Notes under the pieces: generated by a model
Told to the model about the DNA's origin: nothing
The model's input: only the letters and a program-made list of their open reading frames with translations
The model's database searches: none
From: Panax quinquefolius
Lineage: Eukaryota > Streptophyta > Magnoliopsida > Apiales > Araliaceae
Direction of reading: 5' to 3'
Assembly (NCBI GenBank): GCA_020205615.1
Contig: CM035166.1
Location: 80,281,135 to 80,345,134, forward strand
Length of the DNA stretch: 64,000 nt
Translations under genes and position numbers: made by a program
Shown here: positions 38,001-49,535 of the stretch, piece after piece
Layout of the letters: every line of letters begins with the position of its first letter
Position numbering within the stretch: the stretch's first letter is position 1

Positions 38001-40007
38001 TATATCATTCAATTGAAAGCATTAAAGTAAAAATTCTAATTTTAATAATAATACCTCTAGTGCAAATCAAATCTCTATCTCGCTTCAATCTTGACTTACA
38101 TTAACAATGAATTTGTACATTTCAAAATTTTCAATTAACCTCTCCCTCATTTGCACAATGGGTATTTTACACTAAGAGTGAGTTGTACATTACAAAAATA
38201 TAGTGCACAACCACGTTAAATACAAAAAATAATAGAAACATGAAAGCCTGATCCAAAATTTGTACCACGTAATGATTATAGTTAGTTTATTAAATAACAA
38301 CAACAAACACAACGCATGCAAGCATAACAAAGAAAACTAATTACCACACTTCAAATCATACTGTAGAAGTACACATTGCCCATATGTTAAACAACTCATA
38401 CACAACCATAAACCAAACCATAATAGAAATAACACCATTTGTAGTGTTGTAGTGCAATCACATGTTGCTTTATGTTGTTGATTTATGGGGTTGTTCGAAA
38501 TAACCTATTGTTTAATGTAGTGGTGCGAGTTTCATGTTTGCACAGTTCTATTTGGCTCTGGTAGCAAGTTTCTGTGTCATGTTACCTGTTGATCAATGAT
38601 GTTTGCTTTATGTAGATCCTAGGCTAATGTTCTACTGCTTTATTGTTGCTAGTTCGTACTACTCTCCTATTGTATATAAAAACATATATTTAGATATTTA
38701 TCATAAATTTAAATATAAACATATTTATAAATAGTATATATTTATAATAAATATAAATATATACTATATATATATATATATTTAGAACCTATAAAATAAA
38801 TAATCTCCTACCTAGAACTACTAGATAATCTCCTACCTAGAACTACCATGCCCCTCCTCTCCTTCTCCAAAACTCCAACCTCCAAATTCAAATTTCAATA
38901 CTTTCTTACTACCACCATCCCTTTTCCTATTTTTTTGCAGCTTATATCAAATATTAAAATTGAAAATTCATAGAATGGTAAGAAGATATTAATACCTTAA
39001 AGTAGCGGGCCATGTGCATTAGTACTTCCATGTTCCGGTCCAAGTTATTCTTGCTTTTTGCTAAACTTTTGCTTTACTCAATTTGAATATTTACAAGTTT
39101 TAAAAAACTAATAAGTTAACTAAGTAGTACCTCATTCTCCATTGGAACAAAATAATTTTAAATTGAGCAAGCTTGCCAACAATCAAAGATAACCACCGTA
39201 AAAATATTCCCAAAAGTTAATTAACTCATCATCATTACTATATCATTCACCAAAAGCATTAAAGTAAAAATTCTAATTTTAATAATAATACCTCTAGTGC
39301 AAATCGAATCTCTATCTGCTTCCAATCTTCACTTACATTAACAATGATTTGTACATTTCAAAATTTTCAATTAACCTCTCCTCATCGTTGTACAATGTGC
39401 ACTTTACACTAAGAGTGAGTTGTACATTACAAAAATATAGTGCACAACCACGTTAAATACAAAAAAATAATAGAAACATGAAAGCCTGATCCAAAATTTG
39501 TACCACGTAATGATTATAGTTAGTTTATTAAATAACCACAACAAACACAACGCATGCAAGCATAACAAAGAAAACTAATTACCACACTTCAAATCATACC
39601 GTTGAAGTACACATTGCCCATATGTTAAACAACTCATACACAACCATAAACCAAACCATAATAGAAATAACACCATTTGTAGTGTTGTAGTGCAATCACA
39701 TGTTGCTTTATGTTGTTGATTTATGGGGTTGTTCAAATAACCTATTATTAATGTAGTGGTGCGAGTTTCATGTTGCTCTGTTATATTTGGCTCACGGTAG
39801 AAAGTTTCTATGTGTTATGTTACCTTACTGTTGCTCAATGATGTTTGCTTTATGTAGATCCTAGGCTAATGTTCTACTACTTTATTGTTACTAGTTCAAT
39901 TACTACTCCTATCATATATAAAAACATATATTTAGATATTTATCATAAATTTAAATATAAACATATTTATAAATAGTATATATTTATAATAAATAGATAT
40001 ATATAAT

Positions 40008-40044
<37 letters not shown>

Positions 40045-42898
40045 GAACCTATAAAATAATAATCTCCTACCTAGAACTACCGAATAATCTCCTACCTAGA
40101 ACTACCCTGCCCCTCCTCTCCTTCTCCAAAACTCCAACCTCCGAATTCAAATTTCAATACTTTCTTACTACCTCCATCCCTTTTTCCTATTTTTGCAGTT
40201 ATATCAAATATTAAAATTGAAAATTTATAGAATGGTAAGAAGATATTAATACCTTAAAGTAACGGGCCATGTGCATTATTACTTCCATGTTCCGGTCCAA
40301 GCTATTGCTGTTTTTGCTAAACCTGTTTACTCAATTTGAATATTTACAAGTTTTAAAAAAACTAAATAGTTAACTAAGTAGTACCTCATTCTCCATTGGA
40401 ACAAAATAATTTTAAATTGAAAGCAAGCTTGCCAACAATCAAAGATAACCACCGTAAAAATATTCCCAAAAGTTAATTAACTCGCATCATTACTATATCA
40501 TTCATTGAAAGCACTAAAGTAAAAATTCAAATTTTAATAATAATACCTCTAGTTCAAATCGAATCTCTATCTGCTTCAATATTCAAATTACATTAACAAT
40601 GAATTGTACATTTCAAAATTTTCAATTAACCTCTCCTCATCGTTGGCACAATGTACACTTTACACTAAGAGTGAGTTGTACATTACAAAAATATAGTGCA
40701 CAACCACGTTAAATACAAAAAATAATAGAAACATGAAAGCCTGATCCAAAATTTGTACCACGTAATGATTATAGTTAGTTTATTAAATAACCACAACAAA
40801 AACAACGCATACAAGCAGAACAAAGAAAACTAATTATCACACTTCAAATCATACTGTTGAAGTACATATTGCCCATATGTTAAACAACTCATACACAACC
40901 ATAAACCAAACCATAATAGAAATAACACCATTTGAAGTGTTGTAGTGCAATCACATGTTGATTTATGGGGTTGTTCGAAATAACCTATTGCTTAATGTAG
41001 TGGTGCAGAGTTGTATGTTGCCTGTTGCTATTTGGCTTTGGTAGAAAGTTTCTATGTCATGTTACCTGTTGCTCAATGATGTTTGCTTTATGTAGATCCT
41101 AGGCTAATGTTCTACTACTTTATTGTTACTAGTTCGTACTACTCTCCTATTGTATATAAAAACATATATTTAGATATTTATCATAAATTTAAATATAAAC
41201 ATATTTATAAATAGTATATATTTATATAATTAGATATTTATAATAAAAATAAATATATACTATATATATATATTTAGAACCTATAAAAATAATAATCTCC
41301 TATCTAGAACTACCCAATAATCTCCTACCTAGAACTACCCAAATTCTCTCTCTCTACTCCAAAACTCCAACCTCCGAATTCAAATTTCAATACTTTCTTA
41401 CTACCTCCATCCCTTTCTCCTATTTTTGCAGTTTTATCAAATATTAAAATTGAAAATTCATAGAATGGTAAGAAGATATTAATACCTTAAAGTAGCGGGC
41501 CATGTGCATTAGTACTTCCATGTTCCTCCAAAGTCATTCTTGCTGCTTTTTTGCTAAACCTGTTTACTCAATTTGAATATTTACAAGTTTTAAAAAACTA
41601 ATAAGTTAACTAAGTAGTACCTCATTCTCCATTGGAACAAAATAATTTTAAATTCAAAGAAGCTTGCCAACAATCAAAGATAACCACATTCGCAAAAATA
41701 TTCCCAAAAGTTAATTAACTCGCATCATTACTATATCATTCAGTCAAATCACTAAAGTAAAAATTCAAATTTTAATAATAATACCTCTAGTTCAAATCGA
41801 ATATCTATCTGCTTCCAATCTTCAGCTTACATTAACAATGAATTGTACATTTCAAAATTTACAATTAACCTCTCCCTCATTGGCACAATGTACACTTTAC
41901 ACTAAGAGTGAGTTGTACATTACAAAAATATAGTGCACAACCACGTTAAATACAAAAAATAATAGAAACATGAAAGTCTGATCCAAAATTTGTACCACGT
42001 AATGATTATAGTTTGTTTATTAAATAACCACAACAAACACAACGCATGCAAGCATAACAAAGAAAACTAATTACCACACTTCAAATCATACTATAGAAGT
42101 ACACATTGCCCATATGTTAAACAACTCATACACAACCATAAACCAAACCATAATAGAAATAACACCATTTGTAGTGTTGTAGTGCAATCACATGTTGCTT
42201 TATGTTGTTTATTTATGGGGTTGTTCGAAATAACCTATTGCTTAATGTAGTGGTGCAGAGTTGCATGTTGCCTGTTGCTATTTGTCTCTGGTAGCAAGTT
42301 TTTGTGTCATGTTACCTATTGCTCAATGATGTTTGCTTTATGTAGATCCTAGGCTAATGTTCTACTACTTTATTGTTGCTAGTTCGTACTACTCCCTTAT
42401 TGTATATAAAAACATATATTTAGATATTTATCATAAATTTAAATATAAACATATTTATAATATTGTATATATTTATATAATTAGATATTTATAAAAAATA
42501 TAAATATATAGTATATAGTATATATATATATATATTTAGAACCTATAAAAATAATAATCTCCTACCTAGAACTACCCAGCCCCTCCTCTCCTTCTCCAAA
42601 ACTCCAACCTCCGAATTCAAATTTCAATACTTTCTTACTACCTCAATCTTTTTCCTATTTTTGCAGTTATATCAAATATTAAAATTGAAAATTCATAGAA
42701 TGGTAAGAAGATATTAATACCTTAAAGTAGCGGGCCATGTGCATTAGTACTTCCATGTTCCAGTCCAAGCTGTTGCTGTTTTTGCTAAACCTGTTTACTC
42801 AATTTGAATATTTACAAGTTTTAAAAAAACTAATAAGTTAACTAAGTAGTACCTCATTCTCCATTAGTACAAAATAATTTTAAATTGAGAAAGCTTGC
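24607..42898 (-). repeat. 18.3-kb tandem array of about 14.6 units of 1.2-1.26 kb
   Basis: The landmark GCATGCAAGCATAAC (or a close variant) recurs at about 24620, 25874, 27106, 28358, 29620, 30847, 32108, 33353, 34603, 35864, 37109, 38314, 39552, 40807 and 42044, giving spacings of 1205-1262 bp, always head to tail. Each unit has a variable (TA)n tract, one or two copies of CTCCTACCTAGAACTACCC, and three conserved segments that look like exons on the - strand. Units are mostly near-identical outside certain hotspots. The array is cut on the left by LTR E (24606) and ends on the right mid-unit at AAGCTTGC (42898). No unit holds an open frame of useful length; the frames called in single units (e.g. 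24641-24871, 25947-26291, 31727-31996) are chance. The origin looks like local amplification of a spliced gene fragment; it does not resemble a short-monomer satellite. Confidence 0.95.
29201..29401 (-). pseudogene. Exon-like cassettes 1 and 2 of the repeated unit (one representative copy)
   Basis: On the - strand, segment 29401-29361 (41 nt) is bounded by ...GTAAG and by a GT donor. It reads EDWKQIEIRFALE. After an intron-like gap ending TTTTTACAG comes 29265-29201 (65 nt), reading VVMLIVGKLAQFKIILFQWRM plus two bases, then a GTACTA donor. The third cassette lies about 100 bp further on (example from another unit: 31622-31553, 70 nt). It completes the split codon to Arg and reads FSKNSNSLDRNMEVLMHMAR before a GTATTA donor. 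Phases are compatible across all three. Upstream, ATGAGGGAGAGG opens a frame that meets a TAA just before cassette 1. I do not recognise the parent protein. These are relics: many units have damaged splice sites. Confidence 0.55.
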
Positions 42899-43048
42899 TA
42901 TTAGTTCATATGCATATAACTATTTGCTCACATGAATGGAACTATTGGTTCACATGCATTACTATTAGGGGAGGTGGTGCAAGATTGATAATACTTGCAT
43001 GACTAAATTAAAAATGGAGGAAAAAATGAAGTTATTATATTTGTAATA
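42899..43048. other. Spacer between the tandem array and the Athila-type LTR
   Basis: About 150 bp of unique-looking AT-rich sequence. It contains GGGGAGGTGG and GGAGGAAAAAATGAAG purine runs but no gene. It could be the 3' end of an element internal region, but there is no proof. Confidence 0.5.
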
Positions 43049-44760
43049 TGATAAGTGATATTTTTACTCACTTATCAGATATTAATCCATGCGAAGTGTG
43101 TGCCCACCTTGAGTACATTTTCATTGTGTTTTAGTCGCGATTTCACGTTATTTTGCATTTTATATACTTAAAAATCCTTTTAGTGAATAAGTGCGAGAAT
43201 CAAATTATTTTGGTGGAAATTGAGGCATAGGTGGCGTATGTGTGTAGGCTAGTAGAAAGGCGAGGATGTGCACGGCATGGGAGCATAATGAGGCATGGAA
43301 ATCAAGCAAGCAAGAGGTTAAGGCATGAAGCAAACAACTAGCAAGCAGCAGCAGCATAAAGCATAAACCGGACTCGGATTTGCGGGACCACAAATGCGCG
43401 TGCACGCAAGCAATACAAAGGCAGTTCTCACTACTACTTGGCTCGAGTCAGGTATGGACATAAAGAGCATTCTCAGAAGTCAAGCGTACATGAGGCAAGG
43501 ACCATACCGCCAGAGAAGACCAGTAGCCACCCATGAGGCGGTGAGCTCGCGACCACGCAGCGTTAAGACGTCTGGAGGCACCGAGCATCTTTGTAAGTCT
43601 CGCGGTCGTGAGACATATATATACTAGAGCACGCGCGACGATTCGCCAAGAATCTTGATGTTGTAATTTGTTTTATTTTTAATTAAGCAAATTTGATGAT
43701 GTGTAATTGGTATAAAACAATTCTGACGTGTAATTGGTATAAAACGATTCTGACGTGTGTCAGAGAGGGGGACTTGACATTATTTTACGTATTTTCATAT
43801 TAGAATTAGGGTTAACACCTTGGGAGAGATTCCAACGGAGAACGAAGCCATAACGTCTTATTTTCTTCTTCTTGGAGTTCTTCACCATTGTGGATTTTGA
43901 TTATTTTTAATGGCATTCTTTGGGGTTTTCATAGTTAATCATTGATTACTATTCATCGTTTGGGTTTGATTGTTCTTTCTCTCGTAATCTCATTTGCTTG
44001 ATTATTGATCATGTTTAGTCTTGATCCAATAATGGTTTTTGGTTCCGCCATGAACTAAATTCCATTATGGGATCCTAACGGATTTTAATATGTCGTTTGG
44101 TTGTACATTTAAATGTTAGATTTGTTTTGCATATCATATGGATTATCTATCATTGTTTATTTGTATGTATGAATGACCGATAATCTTCATGTTAGTATTT
44201 GTATGGAATTGAAAATGAACATATGAATATGGATGAAATCATGATAGCATGCTTAATATGGGGATTGCATATTTTGTGAAACAGATAGGAATATACTGTT
44301 TTGCCGTATGAGCTAGAATAAGGGTTGTGTTTAAAGTTAATAGGATTGCAATTACGCATAGAATATGGTAATTGTGATGGTATTGGTGATCACATAGATT
44401 CTAACATCTGTAGATGATATGTGAGTTGGTTATAGTGCATTGGAAAATGGTTATAACTTGCTTTTATGCCCTTGGCTATTATCCTGTGATATGTGAACAC
44501 TTTTTGCATGACATATGGAAATTGAATGAAATATTGAATGAAGTTAGGATCCCATTATTTCCACATCAAATTTAATTCGTTTATATTCTTATTTTTAGTT
44601 TGTAATTATAAATGATTCAAATCAACAATTAAGTTTATAGTCTTAGCATATAAATATAGTGAGTTAATTAATGCATAGTAGTCTAAAGTTAACACTTTCT
44701 CTATGGGATCGATACTTTACTTACTCTATATTACTTGTTGACCCGTGTATACTTGCATGA
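43049..44760 (+). mobile_element. Second Athila-type LTR (right end cut by chromovirus A)
   Basis: It starts TGATAAGTG and forms a 9-bp perfect inverted repeat with CACTTATCA at 43069-43077, as at the LTR starting 10277. It then shares ordered blocks with 14797-15687 (GAAATCATGATAGCATGC, GATAGGAATATACTG, AATGAAGTTAGGATCCCATT). ACCTTGGGAGAGATTCCAAC near 43817 and TCTATGGGATCGATACTTTA near 44700 are typical of Athila/Tat LTR and 5' UTR regions. The expected tRNA PBS (GGCGCCGTTG type) is not found. The sequence passes into chromovirus LTR A near 44760, so the right edge is approximate. The frames at 43205-43627 are not recognisable proteins. Confidence 0.65.
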
Positions 44761-46335
44761 GTTAGAGCTCTTTTATAAGAACTATAAAAGAGGCAACATA
44801 ATAATTCGAGCCCCAAAGTGTGTAATTATCGAAACTATATTTTCCTATAAATAGAAACTCATTATTCTTTCATTCTCACCAATTCACTAAGAATCACAAG
44901 AGCAATTATAGAGAGAGAAGCTATAGAGAGGAAGAAGAAGAGTATTCTGCTACTTCACTATTCCAGTATCAAGTCTTCTTCTAAGGTAAGGGATATTATT
45001 TTTATTCACTATTCATAAGGAATAATATTTTCTTCCATACTTTATAGTATGTTAGTAATATTATTTCGTCTCGTATTCCTCATTATACCCTCATTTTGTT
45101 AAAATATTGCTTCTTACTCCGTGAAATTAGTAGAATATCCTTGAAATTTGCGCTTCATCTAGTATCGCTTCACAACGATATTTTCTGCACATTCTTGTTA
45201 AAATTTAAGCTTTTCATGCCGGAGTACTGTCCATGAGTATTATTCATTTATACTAAGACTATTCACAAAAGTACTATTCATGGGATACTATTCATAAAGT
45301 ACTATTCACGGGTACTATTTACTCTAGTACTATTCACCCGGAGTACTATTCATGATAAAAATTGATTTTTTTTTTGCTGTTCAAATCATTTTTGATACAA
45401 TATTATTCTTGAATTTTACTCCACAAAGCAATATCATGTTGACAATTGGGACATTATTGAATTCTGGATAAATTAAATTATACATCTTTAAAAATTTATC
45501 CTTTGTTTTCTTTTAATTGAATTCTTATATCATTGTCATCGTCCTCATGCTTATATTGTGATGAAAGTCATCTTTGGCTTACGTGCATAGATGGACTGTT
45601 GATTGGTATGATTATGACCAGGGATCATTCAGTATAATCATGACCCGTAATGTTACAAATGATGTGGTAAAAGTCCTCATTGGCCCATAGTGCATTGATG
45701 GACAGTTGTTGGTATGATTATGACCAAGGATTATTCGGTATGATCATGACCATTGGTGAAAATACGAATATCCTTGGCCCGTAGTACATGAATATTTTGT
45801 GGTTGTGATACTATTTATGGAGCTAAGTCTCAGCGATAAAATTGATGATAAACTCTTAAATCATAGAAGATAGTAGATATCATGCTCTACTTGACTTTTC
45901 TAATGGATTTCTTGTTCCGCTGTAGTTAAACTTGATGTTTATTGTATTTTATCAGTTTAACACTGTTGAAAGCTAACGATAATTTATTCTGCATTATCTT
46001 AGTCATAATATTTCTTACTGGGCTAGTTGAGCTCACCCTTTTGTTTTCATTGTTCTCTTTAGGAAATAAGAATGTAGCCGGGACTAGTCGGGAAATGGAG
46101 TGACAGTCCGAGATGGTGGCTATAGTAGTCCTCACTATTTTATAAATTAGTGTGATAATAATTGTAATGAGGACTCCTTTTTGAGTTTGAATATTGTCTT
46201 TTAGACAATATTCGTGTAAAAACTCTCTCGCCCACGTTTTGTCGTATTGTATAAAAGAAGTTTGTATTTTGATTTTGTTACCATGTATTTGGCGACTCAA
46301 GATGGGTGATGTATACCTATTTTGGGGGCGTTACA
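44760..46335 (+). mobile_element. Chromovirus A 5' LTR, 5'-truncated
   Basis: The right end is exact: CTATTTTGGGGGCGTTACA ends at 46335, followed by the PBS. From the TATA box at 44845 to the end the LTR parallels elements D and E, with CTAAGGTAAGGGATATTATT, repeated TACTATTCAYG (45228-45350), CATCTTTGG...GTGCATAGATGG minisatellite relics, and ACTGGGCTAGTTGAGCTCACCC near 46018. Upstream of the TATA box only about 85 bp can be assigned to it, whereas U3 is about 1.35 kb in D and E. There is no TGTAAGACCCC start. So most of U3 is missing, replaced by the Athila-type sequence. Confidence 0.75.
44845..44854 (+). promoter_or_regulatory. Putative TATA box of LTR A
   Basis: CTATAAATAG, followed about 30-60 bp downstream by TTCATTCTCACCAATTCAC and AGAGAGAGAAG leader-like sequence, in the same relative place as in the related LTRs. 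Confidence 0.7.
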
Positions 46336-46336
46336 G

Positions 46337-46349
46337 TTGGTATCAAAGC
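46337..46349 (+). other. Primer-binding site of element A (initiator tRNA-Met type)
   Basis: TTGGTATCAAAGC begins two bases after the LTR end and matches the initiator tRNA-Met 3' end complement with one mismatch. Confidence 0.88.
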
Positions 46350-46521
46350 TTAGGGATATGATCCTGGCTAAGATGTGAGACTAGAACTAGGGGGAGAGAC
46401 GGGTAAATCATTAACTAGTATGACTTACCTAAGCTTATTTGTTATTTTATTGGTCACTCAGAGTATAGGGGTAATATGTATGCGTGTCAATTAACCCTTG
46501 TTTTTGTGGCGGTGTTTGAAA

Positions 46522-46924
46522 ATGACATCCGAGAATGTTGAGATAAGCAATGGAGCACGAGAGATCGTTGAGTCACCAACGATCAATACCCATGATAATG
46601 TGCATCGGAAGACAATAATCCGCAGAAAACAACAACACCGACCAAACGATGAACGATAGGATGTTCGGAGGCTTTATGCAATTCATGCAACATCATGGGA
46701 GAGCGACTCTGCTCAAAATGTAGGTAGAAACACCGCAACTCTCTGGATGGTCACCGCTAAGCAGTTCAAGGAGCTGGGACCACCAGAGTTTTTGGGAGAG
46801 CCAAAACTACTTAACGCGGAGGCGTGGATAAAATATATCACCAAGATATTTGATGTCTTGGGATGCTTCGAGGAGCAAAAGGTTCCGTTTGCCACCTTAA
46901 TGTTGCAAGGAGAGGCAGATTACT
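46522..46924 (+). pseudogene. Chromovirus A gag N-terminal part, cut by element B
   Basis: ATG at 46522 opens a frame (MTSENVEISNGAREIVE) that meets a stop after NDER and is open again from about 46609 to 46924. The segment AKQFKELGPPEFLGEP, IKYITKIFDVLGCFEEQKV and FATLMLQGEADYL is the conserved start of the Ty3/gypsy capsid domain (retrotrans_gag), which packages the RNA into virus-like particles. The usual next residue is Trp (GEADYLW); instead TGTGACGCCCCC, the end of the element B LTR, begins at 46925. The leader 46350-46521 has no gene. Gag is truncated by insertion and also has at least one stop. Confidence 0.88.
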
Positions 46925-49535
46925 TGTGACGCCCCCAAATCCGTGTCCCTTCGACCCCGAATCCGGTCATACGATACTACTATATCATCAAACTATTATA
47001 TCTTTTATCATAACTTAATGAATATAACCTTGCTTATTACAATTTAGAATATAAATTCTTTCCATTTCTATGATCTCTGTAATGACCCCAAACTTTTATA
47101 AGTTTCTAATCTTGGTCATTTACTATTCCTGTTTCACATCATATTCGATGTTATATAAATATGTAGAATAATTTAAACTTTTTCAATCTCTTTCAAAAAT
47201 AATCTTTTATTGATATCTTAACTTAAATCAATTACATATCCTTGAATCAAATTATGTTATGATTCATTCTATTCAAATTACTGTATAAATTTTTACATCT
47301 CGATTCGAATTTCTCTATGTACCGCCTATTACAACTTTACAAGCTAACATGTATTACACATCGTAAACTACTATCAAGTATATCTAATAGAACCTAAACA
47401 TGATTCAAGAGCATATATTTAATTAAACAAATCAATCTCTGTTGATGTGATTGAACTTTATCAATCAAGTAGCACTTAACCTTTACCGAGTGTCCTTAAC
47501 CTACAAAAGTGGTTATTTGAAAGGGTGAGCTCGACAGCCCATCAATTCTAACAGTTTTCATACAGCACATAACATATAATAACATACTCAGTTCATGTAT
47601 TCATAATCAATTAACATTTACTACGAATGTTACTTCTCACATAACAGGCATACAGATTTACTCCACAAGCATATCATCAAAGATCAACTTTCAACATTCA
47701 TACATATCTCATATGCATTTCATATATATACATCAACATTTGCATAGCATAATATAGCTCAACTAACAGTTATCAAATTCATATATCAAATAGGAACTGA
47801 TAGACTTGCCTGATTCGTAGTTTATCAACTACGACTTACTACTTAAAACTTATCTGCACTTCGTGTATTCCTACACAGTTATATAATCATGGATTCATAT
47901 CCATTAGTCATACATTTCATACGCTCTTAATATAAGAACAAATATTATTTCCTAACTAGTTATGTAAAACCTACACTTCACTTTCTCATCATACTCTTAG
48001 AATAGCTAGGTATGTATAAGTATACCGTAACCACTTGTTCATGACATCAACATTCGTATATATCTATCATACACTTGACTCGCTATGTGTTCGACACATT
48101 TAAAACTCATATATGTAAATTCAACGTATACATAAACGCTCTAACTTAGTTGTAACTTCATACCACATCACATATCCTATATTTTCATAGCACAAATCAT
48201 ATCACAAATTCAACAATGTATCGTTGCTTTATATCTTAAAAACATTCCTTTGGATTTAACTTTTGAAAGTCATAATTAACATTCATCTCTATCACATAGC
48301 ATGCTTTTTACACCTTACATAGCATATTGGTCAAATATTACCAGCTTAAAGAAATCGTATAAGCATGCCTCGAACTTCAGTTCAAAAACAAAAATATTCA
48401 CGATCAGGGATGGGCGCAATGCATACCTGCCTCAGGCTTAAGGATCAGCAGCGATTCTTGTTGTCCCTGGCCGCACCAAGGTCGAGCTTTGCATTCCTGG
48501 TTTTAATCCAAACTTTAACACACATATACTCTTATACTTTAAAATACATATATGCTAGAGGTTCTCATATAGGCATATGACCATTCTTGAGTTCACTTTC
48601 ACAAATTCTTAGTTCATGACTATTTATAGAACTAAAGCTTAAAAGATCATATAACCACCTTACTTCATAACTTTGGTCATATGACGTCAGACATTCTGTT
48701 AATAAACATGATCATAGTGTTCGTATCATTTATTCAAAGCTAGCATCGTTTAACACTTTAAAACATGCTTAAAACTTATGTTTAATTAAATTCTCTTTAT
48801 GTCCATCACCTACGAATCATGTTTAGAGACATAGTACAATATAATATGGCATCTCAAACCTTTAGAATCTAAATACTCATATGTAATGCAACTTAAGTTC
48901 AAAAACATGCTCGAGGTTGCCTTTGAAATCACTTTTCATGAATGATGCAATATAGCATATATAAATCATATCTAGGGATATTCTAGACATGACATGACAT
49001 ATAAATCCTTTATAATCTAGATATCCATGTGATGCAACTAGATTTTGAAAATATGTTCAAGTTTGCTTTTGAAACCGCTTTAAACTTGAACAATGTCATG
49101 CAACACAAACAAGACAACTTTAAGGCTCTATTCATATGTAGTCAAGTTATGTTAACATGCTCGCAAGATCAGACTGTATATCAAGTAGCACTTATGCAGC
49201 TTAGTTCTTTTATATCAAGTTTTCTTAAAAACTTCTTTCACACAAGGTCTAACAAGTTTGATTATGAACAAAGGAACTATGTACACTAAGCATGCTCATT
49301 TATGTGAAAAAATTAGTCATGTTAACATCTTTTCAAGTTCCGAATCTACCTCATGTAGCATTCATGTCCATTAGCTTATTATACTTGAAAATTTCTCTAA
49401 CACAAGACTTAACATTATAAACATTATAGCATGCTCATTTACATCTGTAATCAATCATGTATATCAACTACTAATTCCAGAACTTGTAAAACATAAGTTT
49501 CCACAAGATTTGTTTTCAAAACATTAAGTTTTTGT
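46925..49535 (-). mobile_element. Element B LTR, part next to gag A (split by element C)
   Basis: Begins TGTGACGCCCCCAAATCCG, the reverse complement of a chromovirus LTR end. It contains AAGGGTGAGCTCGACAGCCC near 47520, matching the U5 motif of the other LTRs. The 5 bases before it are TTACT, so the other end of element B should be followed by TTACT. At 49535 it is interrupted by element C and resumes at 60924-60928 (duplicated TTTGT). Frames here such as 48365-48580 and 49029-49289 resemble no known protein. Confidence 0.85.

Noticed and set aside
24607..42898. CRISPR-like or short-monomer satellite reading of the repeat array
   Set aside because: Units are about 1.24 kb with no short repeat-spacer structure, and the DNA is plant nuclear.
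43205..43627. Opposed frames of 66 and 77 codons in the second Athila-type LTR
   Set aside because: No motif, low complexity, and inside LTR-like sequence with CG-rich words typical of the element.
46713..46895. - strand 60-codon frame
   Set aside because: Antisense to the recognisable gag domain of element A.
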